A stretch of DNA of 64,000 nucleotides from Pipra filicauda (taxonomy: Eukaryota; Chordata; Aves; Passeriformes; Pipridae): assembly GCF_003945595.2 (NCBI RefSeq), contig NW_024104421.1, forward strand, positions 3,906,001 to 3,970,000, read 5' to 3'. The position numbers and the translations under genes are program-made. The first letter of the stretch is position 1, and each line of letters begins with the position of its first letter. Of this stretch, positions 12,062 through 23,863 are shown piece after piece. The notes beneath the pieces were generated by a model. It was not told where the DNA came from. It saw only the letters and a list, made by a program, of their open reading frames with translations, and did no database searches.

Positions 12062-14920
12062 GGACAGGGAAGCCCAAAAGTACCATTTTTCAGAAGTGGG
12101 AGATATTACTGTCTACCAGCTGTTTTGTTTCTGATCTCTGCCCAACAGCAATTCACAATTTATGTTTAACATATCGATATACCAATGACCATTTTTATAA
12201 CCCATTTTATAACCCTGAACTTGGCGTGACTAGCTCTTGCAGCACCATCAAGCTGCACTGAAGGATAGGAAGAAAAAGGAAAACAATCTCATCCTATGAA
12301 TTCTTCTGTCAACATAGCAAGCTATAAATGCAAACAACAGAATGACCCCACCCTTGAAAGTCCTCCAGGAAGACAAGGGGAAGCCAAACTTAATATTTTT
12401 AATTACCAAGGAAAACCTTCCATTCTTCTATAACCACCTTAAACCTCCTCCCTGAGCTTTACTGTACTGTATCCTAAGGCAGGGCCTTGGCCCAGCTTTC
12501 AATTAAATTATTAATAGAAAAAATAGAGCCAAAGTTTCCCAACTCAGATCCCTCAAGTTGTTAAACTCATACAAAGCAACACGACACCAGATCCGCTGAT
12601 TTCAGATTTTCCTCCCGTACCCAAGGTTTTGGGTGCGTGTTGTGTTGGATCCTTCCTTTGTTCCAAATGTAAGAAGGGCTCCCTTGCTGACCCAGTTAAC
12701 TGTGTCCCTGGGCCCGAGTTGTTTCTAGTGATAACAAAAACCTTGCTTGGGAATGCCAGGTCCCGCTGAGCCTCTGTGGGGGCTTAATTTCAGACCTTGG
12801 ACCCCCTGTGTGACAAGATCTCACTGGGCCAGGGTGGGCTTGGAAAAATCTGCACCAGGGGAAAAAAAAAAAATAAAATCAAAGAATGGCTCCTTGCCAT
12901 CTTTTTGCTGTCCCCAACTCATTCACTCTCTCCCACTGTCAGGGTCGGCCTTCTGAAGCAGCCACCTCCAGGGACTTGCACGGGACATGAGAATACCCCA
13001 CAGAGTCCAGTGCTGCTGCCTTTCACAATGGGACTTCCCATGTGGGCTGATGTGTGAGCCTGGGCGGAGGGAGAGGGGTCTTGCACAGGGCTAGTTTCTT
13101 ACAGAATAAAGTTCAGCAAACAAGCAAATGGCATAACTGCTTAGATTGGATGCTGCCAGTTTACTGTATAGAGACTGCAATTTGCACACTCCAGTAAGAA
13201 GGGCATGGCTGGGACACTTCCCCACATCAAGGTGGTGTAGGAGGATGGTTGCCCATTCGTTCTGTGCCAGCTCTTGTTTCCTTGGCCATCAGAAGGTGCT
13301 AGAAGAGAGAAGAGCTCCCAGAGCCCACACCATGAGGTGATGCAGGGGAAAGAGAGCGAGTAACTCAGCAAGCATCAGGGAGAAGGCTCTTTCAGGGACT
13401 TTAAGGAGACCAGCAGGTTTATACATAGAAGGTAGTAAGGTAGTCCATGGAAGTTGCTGAGAGGGACACCAAGATTGAAGGAATAGACTCGCTGTGAACA
13501 GACTTTTTTTTTTTAAAGTTAATATCTCACCCAACCATTTCTCTAATTAAAAAACTCCCTCCCCCCTTTTTTTTTTAGCTTAACGTACTCATATCTCCAG
13601 TTTTACAAACTAGACACTTTTTTCTTTAATCGTGTGTGCCTTTTGATGTGAGGCGATTCCATCTCAAGGTTTTGTCTAATTCGAGTTTCTGTCACATATG
13701 GCCAAAAAAACAAGTTGTGGCACAAAACTCACCCTGACCCCATCTGGATTTTCCTGTTGGTTCAGATTCACGTAGCTTTAGCTAACAGCAGCGAGACTGC
13801 AGAGAAGCCCGAACATCTCCTGGGCAATATCACCCCCAAAACACTGTCTGTGTCCCCCAAACAAAAGACATTAGATGTGCCAATGAAAGAGGAAAATGGG
13901 AAAGGAAGTGCCAAAGCATAGAATTACTTGATTCCAACAGTGAGCAAGGACTCAGCAAGGTGCAGTTTGAAGAAAGGGAAGTAATGCTGCATCTGTCAGA
14001 AAACTAGATCAGATTCTGGGTTACTTCTGTTGCAGCTGCCTGTGTGCTCCTAAGCAAGTTCACACCTGTCATAACAGGACACCCATGATGTGATGAGGTG
14101 TCTGGGTGCCACTTGAATCTGAAAATAGAAGCATCCCCTCCTTGTGGGACATACCCTCTGCAATTGAGGTAACTCCTTCTTAACTTGAACTACAGTGACA
14201 ACTTTCCCTGAAAGACGAGAGGAGCAAAGAGCCATTGCGCTCAACACCTTACCTGTTTACAGGGGTCAGAGGGGCAAAAGCTCAATCTCAGCTGTTCAGA
14301 AGAGACCTCTAAGGCATTTCCCTGAGTGTGTTCCATTGCTTTATAGCTCTGAACTTGTAAATGGTTCCCACCAGATAGGTTTAAGAAGGTCTGCCAATCA
14401 CTTATATGTTCAAGAGCTGTCTTGCATAGCTAAGCTCACTCTTCTTTGTTACCTTTGGAGAATGCCTAAGGAGACATCTCCAATGGTCCACGGGATACAG
14501 GTGAAAACCAGCTGCATTCCCTAGTGGGAATTTTTTTTCTAGTATCTTCTTGATTCAGTCTTGCTTCATGCTGAAGCAACGCAGGCCCAAACTGCTCAGT
14601 GCTTTGTCTCTCAAAGAAGGATTGAAACTTAATCCAGTGCATATGCATGGCATGTGCTAGAGTGTGGGAGAGACCAAAACCCCTGAGTTCCACTGTTTAT
14701 GGATGCAATGTCATCAGCTCTGTCTCTGTTGAAACCCTTGGTCATGTTCTTCCTTTTTTCCACTTGGATTCCCACAGCTTCTTTTCCACGGACAGCCCCG
14801 AGCACTCAGAGGGTGGCCAGGGGCTCATAAATGCCCAAATCTGCAGATGAACCTGAACTCCAGTGCCTTGGAGAGAGGTTTACCTGGGAAATACTGTGAG
14901 ATGTAAACCACCCTTGAAAG

Positions 14921-14936
14921 AAAAAAAAAAAAAAAA
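14921..14936. repeat. (A)16 homopolymer
   Basis: A simple run of A after CCTTGAAAG. No element body was recognised next to it. Confidence 0.85.
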
Positions 14937-16285
14937 CCTACCTAATTTCATCAGCTTCAGTGGTTTTACCTGCATGATGAATTCAATCCATATGTATTCT
15001 GTACACAACAGGCACATATTGCACTTCTGCAGTAGATTTTGGCCCTCTCCCTCTCCCTACACATCACCCGTATGAACATTCTTATTAATTTACAGATGGG
15101 GAAAACTATAATCCAGGGAGAGCAAGTAGGATGCCCTGAGCCACACAGCAAATGACAAATTAACCTTGGGCTTCCTCATATGAAAAGCAACACCAGGCCA
15201 GGGCTGGGTCAGTTTTGAATACAGAGTTACAGGTCACTGGTTTACAGGACACAAGGGACCATTGCTATATGCTTGCCCCATTCTAAGACTTTTCTCTCCC
15301 CCCCCTCCTCCCCCAAACATCTGCCACAAACCACAGTCAGAGGGGAATTGGACCTTTGGTCTGATCCAGTACAGCTGTTACCATGTTCCCTCAGTTTTAG
15401 AAATCAACCTGACCCCTCAGCATTGGACACAAACACCCTTAGACTTGGTAGAAGTTCAATTTTAGGACCTTGCTTTATGAATGTTTTGTATTAAAATGAT
15501 TTATATGAACACATTTGCTCTTTGGATCTGGCAGCAGCCTGCGATCAAGCCCAGCTTTTCTTAATATTTTGGGCCATAAGCCATCCAGCTTGGGGATTTA
15601 TTCATCTTAACGTGTTTAGCTTTGTAAGCACAATGCAGTAGTTACTGTTGTGCCTCCCGGCTGCTCTTCTATTTTTTATAAACTCATTTTCTCTGCTAAC
15701 CTACTTTGAATTTTTTCTTGTAAAGCTGTTTTTAGTCTTCCTCTGCTTCCCTCCCTCCCCCCCTTTTTTTTTCTCTCTCCCCCAAAACACTGGGATAAAA
15801 CTGCTCTGGGCACTAAACACTAGTGACTTGAATAGGTTCCAGCTTCTGTAGTCTGACTTTGGAAATAATTGTTCCCACTAATCCTTTTGAGTGCACTCCC
15901 AATTCCATATATTCAAAGAGCTGTCCCCCCCACCACACATACACACCCAATTGCTTCTGTTCAACAATCAGAGATCATGCATCAGAACCTTGTAGTTGCT
16001 GGTGCCAAGCAGTTCTTGAGCCCCAAACCCACTAACTGCTTCTGAGCTACAGATGGAGGCTCCTCCACCGCTGTCACTGCCTTTCCCACCTTGTCCTCAT
16101 CCCAGCTACCTGGAAAAGAAAAATCATCTTCTATTCCAGCTCAGCCCTGCAGCCTGCCAGTCGATTCCTGGATCCCTTCAATTCAGTATCATAAATACAC
16201 TTAACGAGGGAGTTTAATATAGATTTGGTAAGACATATTTGAGTGATACATAATTTATGTTGCCCTGTAGCATAGGAAGCCTTGA

Positions 16286-16600
16286 GTGGAGTCTGAGAGT
16301 GAACAGATTCAAGAAACTCACCAGACAGCAGAGTGCCAAAGGGGGAAAAGAGTGGGGGACAAAAAGGAGACAGCAACCCAGGGAAGGAGGTGCATGAAGC
16401 AGGAGAAGAGCTCAATAGCAGAAAGAAGCGTGAAAGACAGACAAGGTGAAAGGCACAGGGTGAGAAAAGAATGGAGAAGGAGAGAATAGAAGAAGATGAA
16501 AAGAGAAAGGAGAAGCTGAACAGAAGATGCAGACAGGGGCAGAGAGTCTGCAGGATGAATAAGAGATGAGAAGCAGCATGGAAAGGGAGAAATAAAGAGC
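16286..16600. repeat. Purine-rich (GA) low-complexity tract
   Basis: About 300 bp of plus strand is strongly biased to A and G (repeated gaga, gaag and aagg words). The opposite strand therefore holds a long open frame rich in Ser, Phe and Leu, which is compositional and not a gene. The tract ends just before a CpG-rich segment at about 16606-16765. Confidence 0.7.
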
Positions 16601-16605
16601 AGAGC

Positions 16606-16765
16606 ATGCACACTCGATGCGACAAGCAGGTCTCTGCAGGCTGCGAGTGCCGCAGCCAGCCGGGAAGCAGAGCCGACTGCCGTGTCAGCCGGAGGGCAAG
16701 GGCAAGGAGAGGCGCCCCGGCTCTCATGGGGCTCTGCTACCTCGTGACTCACCCCCGCTCCCCCT
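16606..16765. promoter_or_regulatory. CpG-rich segment, candidate internal promoter
   Basis: Roughly 150 bp immediately after the purine tract is G+C-rich with about ten CpGs, unlike its flanks. Adjacent GA tract and CpG cluster is a layout seen at some vertebrate promoters. No TATA box, clear first-exon donor or matching ORF was found. It lies about 7 kb upstream of the first visible NINJ2 exon, so an alternative NINJ2 promoter or a non-coding transcript start is possible. Confidence 0.25.
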
Positions 16766-19700
16766 GCCAGCCACAGCCAGGGGACTGCCTGGCTTCCCTA
16801 CCCACTTCCAGCCCTCAGCTCCACGCGGTGTTAGGTTTTGCTGTTATCCTCCTGCTCTCGTGTGGCATTTCAGGAGCTGTAGGGAGAATATGATGCCAGC
16901 CTTTCAGCTGGATAAAAAATTGGAGAGGCTCTGCTGGCAGTCTCACCCAACCACACATTCATCCTTGAGCGGCTGTAGTGTCCTACTTTGGCACCCCTGG
17001 GCTCAAGGATGAGCTTAAATGCTGCACTATGGTGACACCTCTGCCCGAGGGACTTCACCAAGTTTTCTTGTAGCTATGAGGTGAGACACAGGAGGCAGGC
17101 AAAGCAAATGGAGAGAGGGAGTTTGGTAGACCAGAGAACACAAACAGTGCTTGTCAAGCACACAGGATCTGTGCCTGCCATTTGCCTAGATTCCCACTTT
17201 GGAAAAGGCACTGCCTCTCAGCTCCTGGAAGTTACATTTTGGTTGGAGAGCTTTCATCCAAAGAGTTAGTGTCAATTAGCTCTCCATTAAACTCAGCAGT
17301 GACCTGTCACAGAAGTATGGGAACACTTCAGAGACAGATCTCCATTAGGACCAGCCTGGTACATGGAAAGACACTAGAAAAGCACCCCTGATGTATTTTC
17401 TGGAATTTATGCAATATGAATTGAAGGCAACACAACCATTTGGCTCCAAATGGGACCCCTAGGGAGCAGAACAGATGGCTGTATTAAAAGGAAAAAACCC
17501 TAAGCACAACTGGACTAGTCAACAGCCTCCACAGAGGCTGAAGAGGGGGCCTGGCCCTGAACACTCAGTTTTCCTTTTGCCTGCAGTATCCATGACGAGG
17601 TTTACTATTACTTCTGTTCGTGGAACGCAGCCAAGATACTTGCTGTTGTGCCAAACTGGAGAAAAACAGCCTCTGCCTCACAAAGTTTACAATATAGCTG
17701 GTATTGATCAAAGTGCTCTCTGTGTATCACTTCTCTTGCACACGTGTGGCTGTGCATGGACCTGCTTCCCTGCCTGCAGGCTGGCACATACAGCTCTGTG
17801 AGGGAATTCCAACCCTGTGGGTGAGCAGGCGTCCGGCCATCGCTGCTCCTCCCGATGCTGCCGCTCTCTATGCCCAGGCACGAAGGCCAAAAATACTTAA
17901 ATTCGCTCCCTTCATCCCAAGTGAAGTGGTCAGGAGCTGCAGGGAGTCAGCTTCCCTGGTAAAGAAGAGTAACTAATAACTGTGCCCTCAAAAGCAGACA
18001 CAGTGATGGAGAGCTGGGTCTTTAACCTCTCTGCTTGCTGCCCACAGAAAGGTGATTGTGCTCCTCTCCTACCTTGCAAGATGATGATGACATTCAACGT
18101 GCTTTAACCTTCATCAACTGATGTTTACAAAGTATTTCTAAAGCTGATGAACAGCCAATACTGTGGAAACACCCCCCGGGTTTTCCCTGGTGCTGTGTGT
18201 GCTCCCTGTGAGCAGTTGGCTGTTTATCATCCGGCATCCCCGTGGCGGGAGTCCCCACACTCACCCCTCCAAGCGCACAGCCTACATCCATGTCTCTGTT
18301 TTCTTTGGCATTCTCCAGCATTCCCCTTGGAACAAATGGCCAGTAATACAGCTTCTACTCAGACATCCCCCTCTGACAGAGCGCTCCTCTGAGGATTATC
18401 ATTCTCATACTTGTGAGCCCCATGCTGTCCCACTGTCTCTTTCAGGCTGTTCTCCCCTGGGGATGGGGTCACAAAACCCACAAAGTACACACAGATTGGC
18501 AATTAGATCTGCTCTCTGATTTATTTTTTTTTTCCCTGCCCTGAAAAACCAGCAAAACTGCAGGTTTTGTAGAAATTGTCCAAGAAAGTTTAAGAAAGCT
18601 CTGTGCTCCCCTCGGCCCAAAATCTGCCAGCTTTGAAAGTAATATTTAGATGAACCTCCTCCAAAAGGTTACAGAAGAAAGGTAGCTATTTCTTGTAAAA
18701 ATAAATGCATAATAAAACCCAAAGAATTTCTCTCGAAAACTAATTTTAGTGGAAATTTTTCAGGTAGTTTCAGTGAGCTGTGGAGCTCAGCACGCCCTCT
18801 GGTGCCAGAACCAGGTTTCACAGGCCCTGAAACCTGCCAGCTCCCTACAGCAAAACCAGAGATCAAGTTCAAAAAGGAATTAAAAAAACCCCAAACAACC
18901 AAATCCACACTCGTGGTGATATTCATCCTGCTTTCTCCAAGAATTCCTCCAAAAATCAAAAATAACAATAGAAGTGAAATTGGAATATTTGTGTGTGTGC
19001 ATGCTTTGAGTAAGAATTAATCCTCTGACTTACAAAACATAGACGGGTGCCTCACTCAGTCTCTTTAGGGATCTGTATTGCTGTGCCACGTTTACACAAA
19101 AGCAAATGGAAAGGGGATTTGCCTGAGGTCAGACTGAAGCCAGCAGAGTCTTTGCAGGGAAAGAGGCTGTTTCACATGGAAAGCCAAAACATCCAAAAAT
19201 GGGGCACAGGAGATCAGCTCCAGCACCAGTTCATCCAACACTGTTGCATGACCGGGATGGAATTTTTCAAGTCCCAGTTTCCCTACTCTTTAAGAGTGGG
19301 CAATAGTGACAGATCCCCATCTTGGGAAAGGGCTGCTTACTGGTAGGTGCTGTTTTCCAGCAGACATGCTGGCTCTGCAACAGCGCTTTCAAGATGAACT
19401 TGGTGTCTGACTGCCAGATCCAGGTTTCCTTTCTTTGACACATTATAGAGAAAAGGCAGTGATCTCCACTTTCCCAAGGGGAACGCTTTCAAAGCGACTA
19501 GAAAGACACCAGCTCTAGCCTGATGACATAAATCACTTTGATGAGCCTTCAGGTATGTCCTGTGACTTGACTTAGGGTTCTGTTTGCCAAAAGGGAATCA
19601 TAATCTCCTCAGTGATCCCACACAACCTCCCACAGCTGTCTGGCCAATCCTGCTACAAGGAAACCCAAGTTGCTTGTGAATCAGTTCCTGAGCTGCAGCA

Positions 19701-20039
19701 GTTTACAGGACTGAACTTTTAAACAAAGCAAAGGCAGAAATGGTCTTCAGAAAGCTGTGCAAGCATTCTGGCAGCTAAAAAAAAAAAAAGTCACAACCAC
19801 ACATTCAAACCCCACAGACACAGTAGTTCCCTGGTGACAGCTATGGCACAGGCATCCCAAGCAAATCCATCCCCCTGCATTAATCCAAATACCAGGTCTC
19901 TGAAGACTCCTGGTTTGTTTAAGCCTCTCCTTATTTGAGACGTCAAACTTCCATTTCTAGCTGCTGGACTAGACAGAACACTGAGGGCCAAAGCCATAAA
20001 ACCCCTGGACTTCTCTAACTTTTCCTTGCATCTTAAGTG

Positions 20040-20222
20040 CGTTGTGCTGGAGTGTGTCAACAGAAGGGCAATGAAGCTGGTGAAAGGACTCGAGCACAAG
20101 TCCTATGAGGAGAGGCTGAGGGAGCTGGGGTTCTTCAGCCTGAAGAAGAGGAGGCTCAGGGAAGACCTCATCACTCTCTACAACTCCCTGAAAGGAGTTT
20201 GTAGCCAGGTGGGTGCTGGGGG
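20040..20222 (+). repeat. CR1 LINE fragment (ORF2 tail)
   Basis: The plus strand encodes a CR1-type tail including [11 protein letters not shown] and [13 protein letters not shown], contiguous in one frame. It is truncated at both ends: the sequence leaves CR1 at GTGGGTGCTGGG. It is closely similar to the inverted copy at about 22620-22800, so both belong to the same or close subfamilies. Confidence 0.85.
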
Positions 20223-22307
20223 GCCACCCATCACAAATCTTAAGCTACCCAAGTTTAGTGTCCAGCTTTCATCAGCCTTTATCCTTTTGGCAATCTTTCT
20301 GGATCTGTCTGGACTGAAAGAGCTTTGAATCTGGAGTCACACCTTTTCCATTGCAAAGGTTTCCCAGTTCCAGTTACTCCACATAGGAGAGCAGCACCTG
20401 CCTGTGTTTTCATGCCCCAAACAGGAACATGCTGTCACACTCATCCACGCAAGAGAAGCCCACAGGAAAGCTGTCTATTTTCATTGCCTGATCATCTGGG
20501 ACACAGAGCTCAGTACGTTGCAACTCTGCCCCATTTCACACTCCAGGTAAAGAAGCATGGGGGCAGCTCAAAAGGAGGACGTGTTTTCCTTCAACAAGAG
20601 CTCCTGACTTGCTTTATTTTTCTCCACGTAAGCAACTAGAAACAGATGTCTCAGCCTCCTTGTACCAGTCACTCATTTAACAAAAGCTCTGTCCTGTTTG
20701 TACAGCGTCCTTGTTCTCGCACCCTTAACTCATCATTACACAGAGATAAATTATCAATGCTCAGCCTTGTGATGCTGCAAGGAAGAGGGCTGATTCCTCA
20801 GGAATAAGGAAAACAGCACATGAGAGGGATCAAATCACAAACCTTGCACCATTTCGTATTAGCTCCTCTCTGTTTCAACAGGATCACGTGCTTTCAGGCC
20901 AACTAAGAGGCAGTAGTACCTCAGTAAATATTTTTAAAATGTGTTCACAGGATCTGACCTTTTGCTGGCCTCCTTTCCTCAAGATGCAAGACGCCTCTAT
21001 GCTGCCCCTGACACCACACTGTAATGTTTAAGCCTTGAACACCTACACACTGCCTTGGAGTTCTTTGCCTCCTTACAGTATCTTTTAACTTCTACCTTCC
21101 ACAGCAAGAAATACAAGCTTTGCAAAAGAACCACTTAACCACGGTAATATCACTGTCAGAAACTGCAAGAATTACATGTTTTAAGCTATCATATTTAAAA
21201 AAAAAAAAAAGAAAATCACCCAAAGCCCTTTTCTACCCCTAGCTAGCCACTTCTTAGTGGCATCAATAGGTCAGAACACACAGTCTTTCCTGCTCGCTTT
21301 TTCATACGTGGCTTTGTCACATGAAGGTGACCACTAGAGTGGGGCCACAACCCCCTTTCAAAATTGAACTCCAACTTCAGCATCGGACACACAACCACAT
21401 ACAATGCTCTCCCAGGATCACGGGTTTTGCTCACACTCTCCTGGCACAGAGAAAGCCACTCTTGCACAGGGATGCACAAAGAGACCCAAGACCACAGCAT
21501 AAAGCACTAGCCATGACCCTTCCCTAGCATCCTGCCTAGAGCATGGAGGAAACACTACATTTTCTACTTTACCTGGTAGAAAGAGATGAAAAAAAGCACT
21601 TACCATTTGATGTAGGCATTTCCAGTATGCACCTCAAGAAATCTCTCTCACCACTTTGAGCAAAAGAAGGCCCCTCAGGCCCAGCCTGGCCTTCACCTCT
21701 GGTTTTAAAGGGTTCCCATCAGACAATGCTGAGGGCAAGGCTGCTGGTCTTTACTGTAGCTGACAGGAGGCTGATTACCCAGAACCAAAGTCTATCTGAT
21801 ATATCTAAGTGTTGGGGTTTTTTTCTTTTTAAGGTAAGAAGAGCATAGCTTGCTGCAGATAGATCCAAATCTTTTGTAATTGTTGCCTTTGCTGGTGGTT
21901 TGTTACCAGCTTATGATGCTCTGGGTGAATTGAAAACTATCATCCACATTTCTGACTTTTTGGTTTTTTTCATCACTTGGGTCAAGAGAGCTAACAGGTG
22001 AACTCACTAAGAGAAAGACAGAGAAAAGGTGGATGGCTTAAAGCAGCCAAATTACCTACACCTTGCAATTAGATTAAAGGCAACCAGGTGATTTGGCTCT
22101 TACAAATAGTTGTTTCTTTCCACCGACAAAAAAATGTGCCTGAATGATTAGTTAAAGTCAGGTGTGATGGATCCCACCCCTTGTCTTGTTGCATTTCGGT
22201 GTCTGATGTTCTGAAGAAATATTGCCCTTGGTTTCAAAAACAAGAAAGTGGATCATCCCATCTGCTCTAGCACCTTGTCTAAGATAGAAGCCAGCAAAAA
22301 GTGTTCA

Positions 22308-23265
22308 GAGAATCATAGATCTTTTTAGGTTGGAAATGATCTTTAAGATCATCAAGTCCAGCCATTAACCTAGTACTGCCACGACCATCACTAAACCATG
22401 TCCTCAAGTGCCACATCTACATGTCTTTTAAATACCTCCAGGCATGGTGACCCAGCTACTTCCCTGGGCAGTCTGTTCCAGTGCCTGACAAGCCTTTTGT
22501 TAAAGAAATCTTTTCCTAATATCCAATCTAAACCTCTCCTGGTGCAACTTGAGGCCATTTCTTCTTGACCTATTGCTTGTCAATAGGACAACTGCTTGTC
22601 TTGAGAAAAGAGACTGGCCCCCACTTGGCTGCAGTCTCCTTTCAGGGAGTTGTAGAGAGTGATGAGGTCTTCCCTGAGCCTCCTTTTCTCCAGGCTAAAC
22701 CCTCCCAGCTCCCTCAACTGCTCATAGGACTTACTCTCTAGAACCTTCACCAGCTTCGTTGCCCTTCTCAAGACTCACTCCAGCACATCAATGTTCTTGT
22801 AGTGAGGGGCCCAAAACCAAACCCAGCATTCAGGATATGGCCTCACCAGTGCCCAGCACAGGGGGATGATCCCTTTTCTGGTTGTGCTGGCCACACTATT
22901 TTTGATACAGGCCAGGATGCCATTGGCCTTCTTGGCCACCTGGACACACTGACAGCTCATGTTCAGCCAGCAGCCCCAGGCCCTTTTCCGTCAGGGAGCT
23001 TTCCAGCCTCTCTTACCCAAGTGTGTAGCACTGCATGACGTTGTTGTGACCCAGGTGCAAGACCCGGCTCTCATCTTGTTGAACCTCATGAAATGGGCCT
23101 CAGCTCATTGATCCAGCCTGTCCAGATCCCTCTGCAGAGCCTTTGTATCCTCCAGCAGAGCAACACTCTTGCCCAGTGCAGTGTGGCCTGCAAACTCGAT
23201 CCTCCCATCCAGATCACTGATAATGACATTAAACACAATACCCAACCCAAAGAGATCTCTCTTTA
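22308..23265 (-). repeat. CR1 LINE, about 0.95-kb 3' portion
   Basis: On the plus strand it begins with the antisense CR1 terminus (agaatcatagatctttttag, then ttggaaatgatctttaagat) and runs back through the ORF2 end to the part reading ccagatcactgataatgaca near 23211. The frame is interrupted several times. It is the longest repeat in the window and lies about 370 bp upstream of the NINJ2 exon at 23632. It is 5'-truncated, as is normal for CR1. Confidence 0.9.
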
Positions 23266-23631
23266 ACCTCCTGTAAGTCTGAGGCTTGTCTGTGCCCTGA
23301 AGGAGGAGAATTTAATATTCTTTGCAAAACCCCTGGCTTTGGATAATCTATGCTATTGTAACTCTGGACGAGCTTGTTTTCCACAAAAATACCCGGTATG
23401 TTTTTAACCTTGCTGAGCTCTTGATCACCACAAGTATCTTGTCCCTATTAATACCACGAGGTGGCTCTGAGGGGAAACTGGATGCACTCAACACGTTTAA
23501 AACGCTCAACTTTGACTCCTTCCCAGGCTTTCTAGACAAACCCCAAGGAGGAGGCAGCACCCCGTGTGGCACAGATGTGTCTGCTGGTTTAGTGGTATCA
23601 CCAGTTCATGGGATTTTTCCTGTCCCCCCAG

Positions 23632-23863
23632 GGCGTGAATCCTCATCTCCGGATCAACGGGCCGATGAACATCAACCACTACGCGACGAAGAAGAGCGTG
23701 GCCGAGAGCATGCTGGATGTGGCACTGTTCATGGCCAACGTCACGCAGCTCAAAGCCGTGCTGGAGCAGGGGCCGTCCTTCCAGTACTATGCCACCCTCA
23801 TCGTGCTCATCAGCATCTCCCTCTTCTTCCAGGTGATGATCGGGATTCTCCTCATCATCACTG
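23632..23863 (+). CDS. NINJ2: NINJ2 coding exon (first visible)
   Basis: This 232-bp exon follows a polypyrimidine tract ending CCCCCCAG and is closed by ACTG|GTAAGG. It starts in phase 0 with GVNPHLRINGP and then MNINHYATKK, and covers the amphipathic region and membrane segment 1, ending one base into an Ala codon. An in-frame ATG at residue 12 could serve as an alternative start if transcription begins nearby. CpG and G+C content is well above that of the surrounding intron. Confidence 0.93.

Larger units (their letters stand above)
1..23631 (+). other. NINJ2: Presumed NINJ2 intron 1 / upstream non-coding DNA
   Basis: No exon of a recognisable protein was found here on either strand. The stretch is mostly AT-rich unique sequence with short homopolymers, pyrimidine-rich runs (about 4100-4140, 5268-5345, 15741-15784) and the CR1 fragments listed separately. 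It lies directly upstream of the first visible NINJ2 coding exon. The NINJ2 start and first residues are missing, and mammalian NINJ2 has a very long first intron, so I infer intron 1 or intron plus promoter. The longest open frames are antisense CR1 (594-1112) or low-complexity sequence (16131-16727 on the minus strand, opposite a purine tract), so I do not call them genes. Confidence 0.5.

Noticed and set aside
16131..16727. 198-residue minus-strand open frame rich in Ser, Phe and Leu
   Set aside because: It is the complement of a purine-rich tract, which rarely contains stops in that strand. There is no domain, and the composition explains the length.
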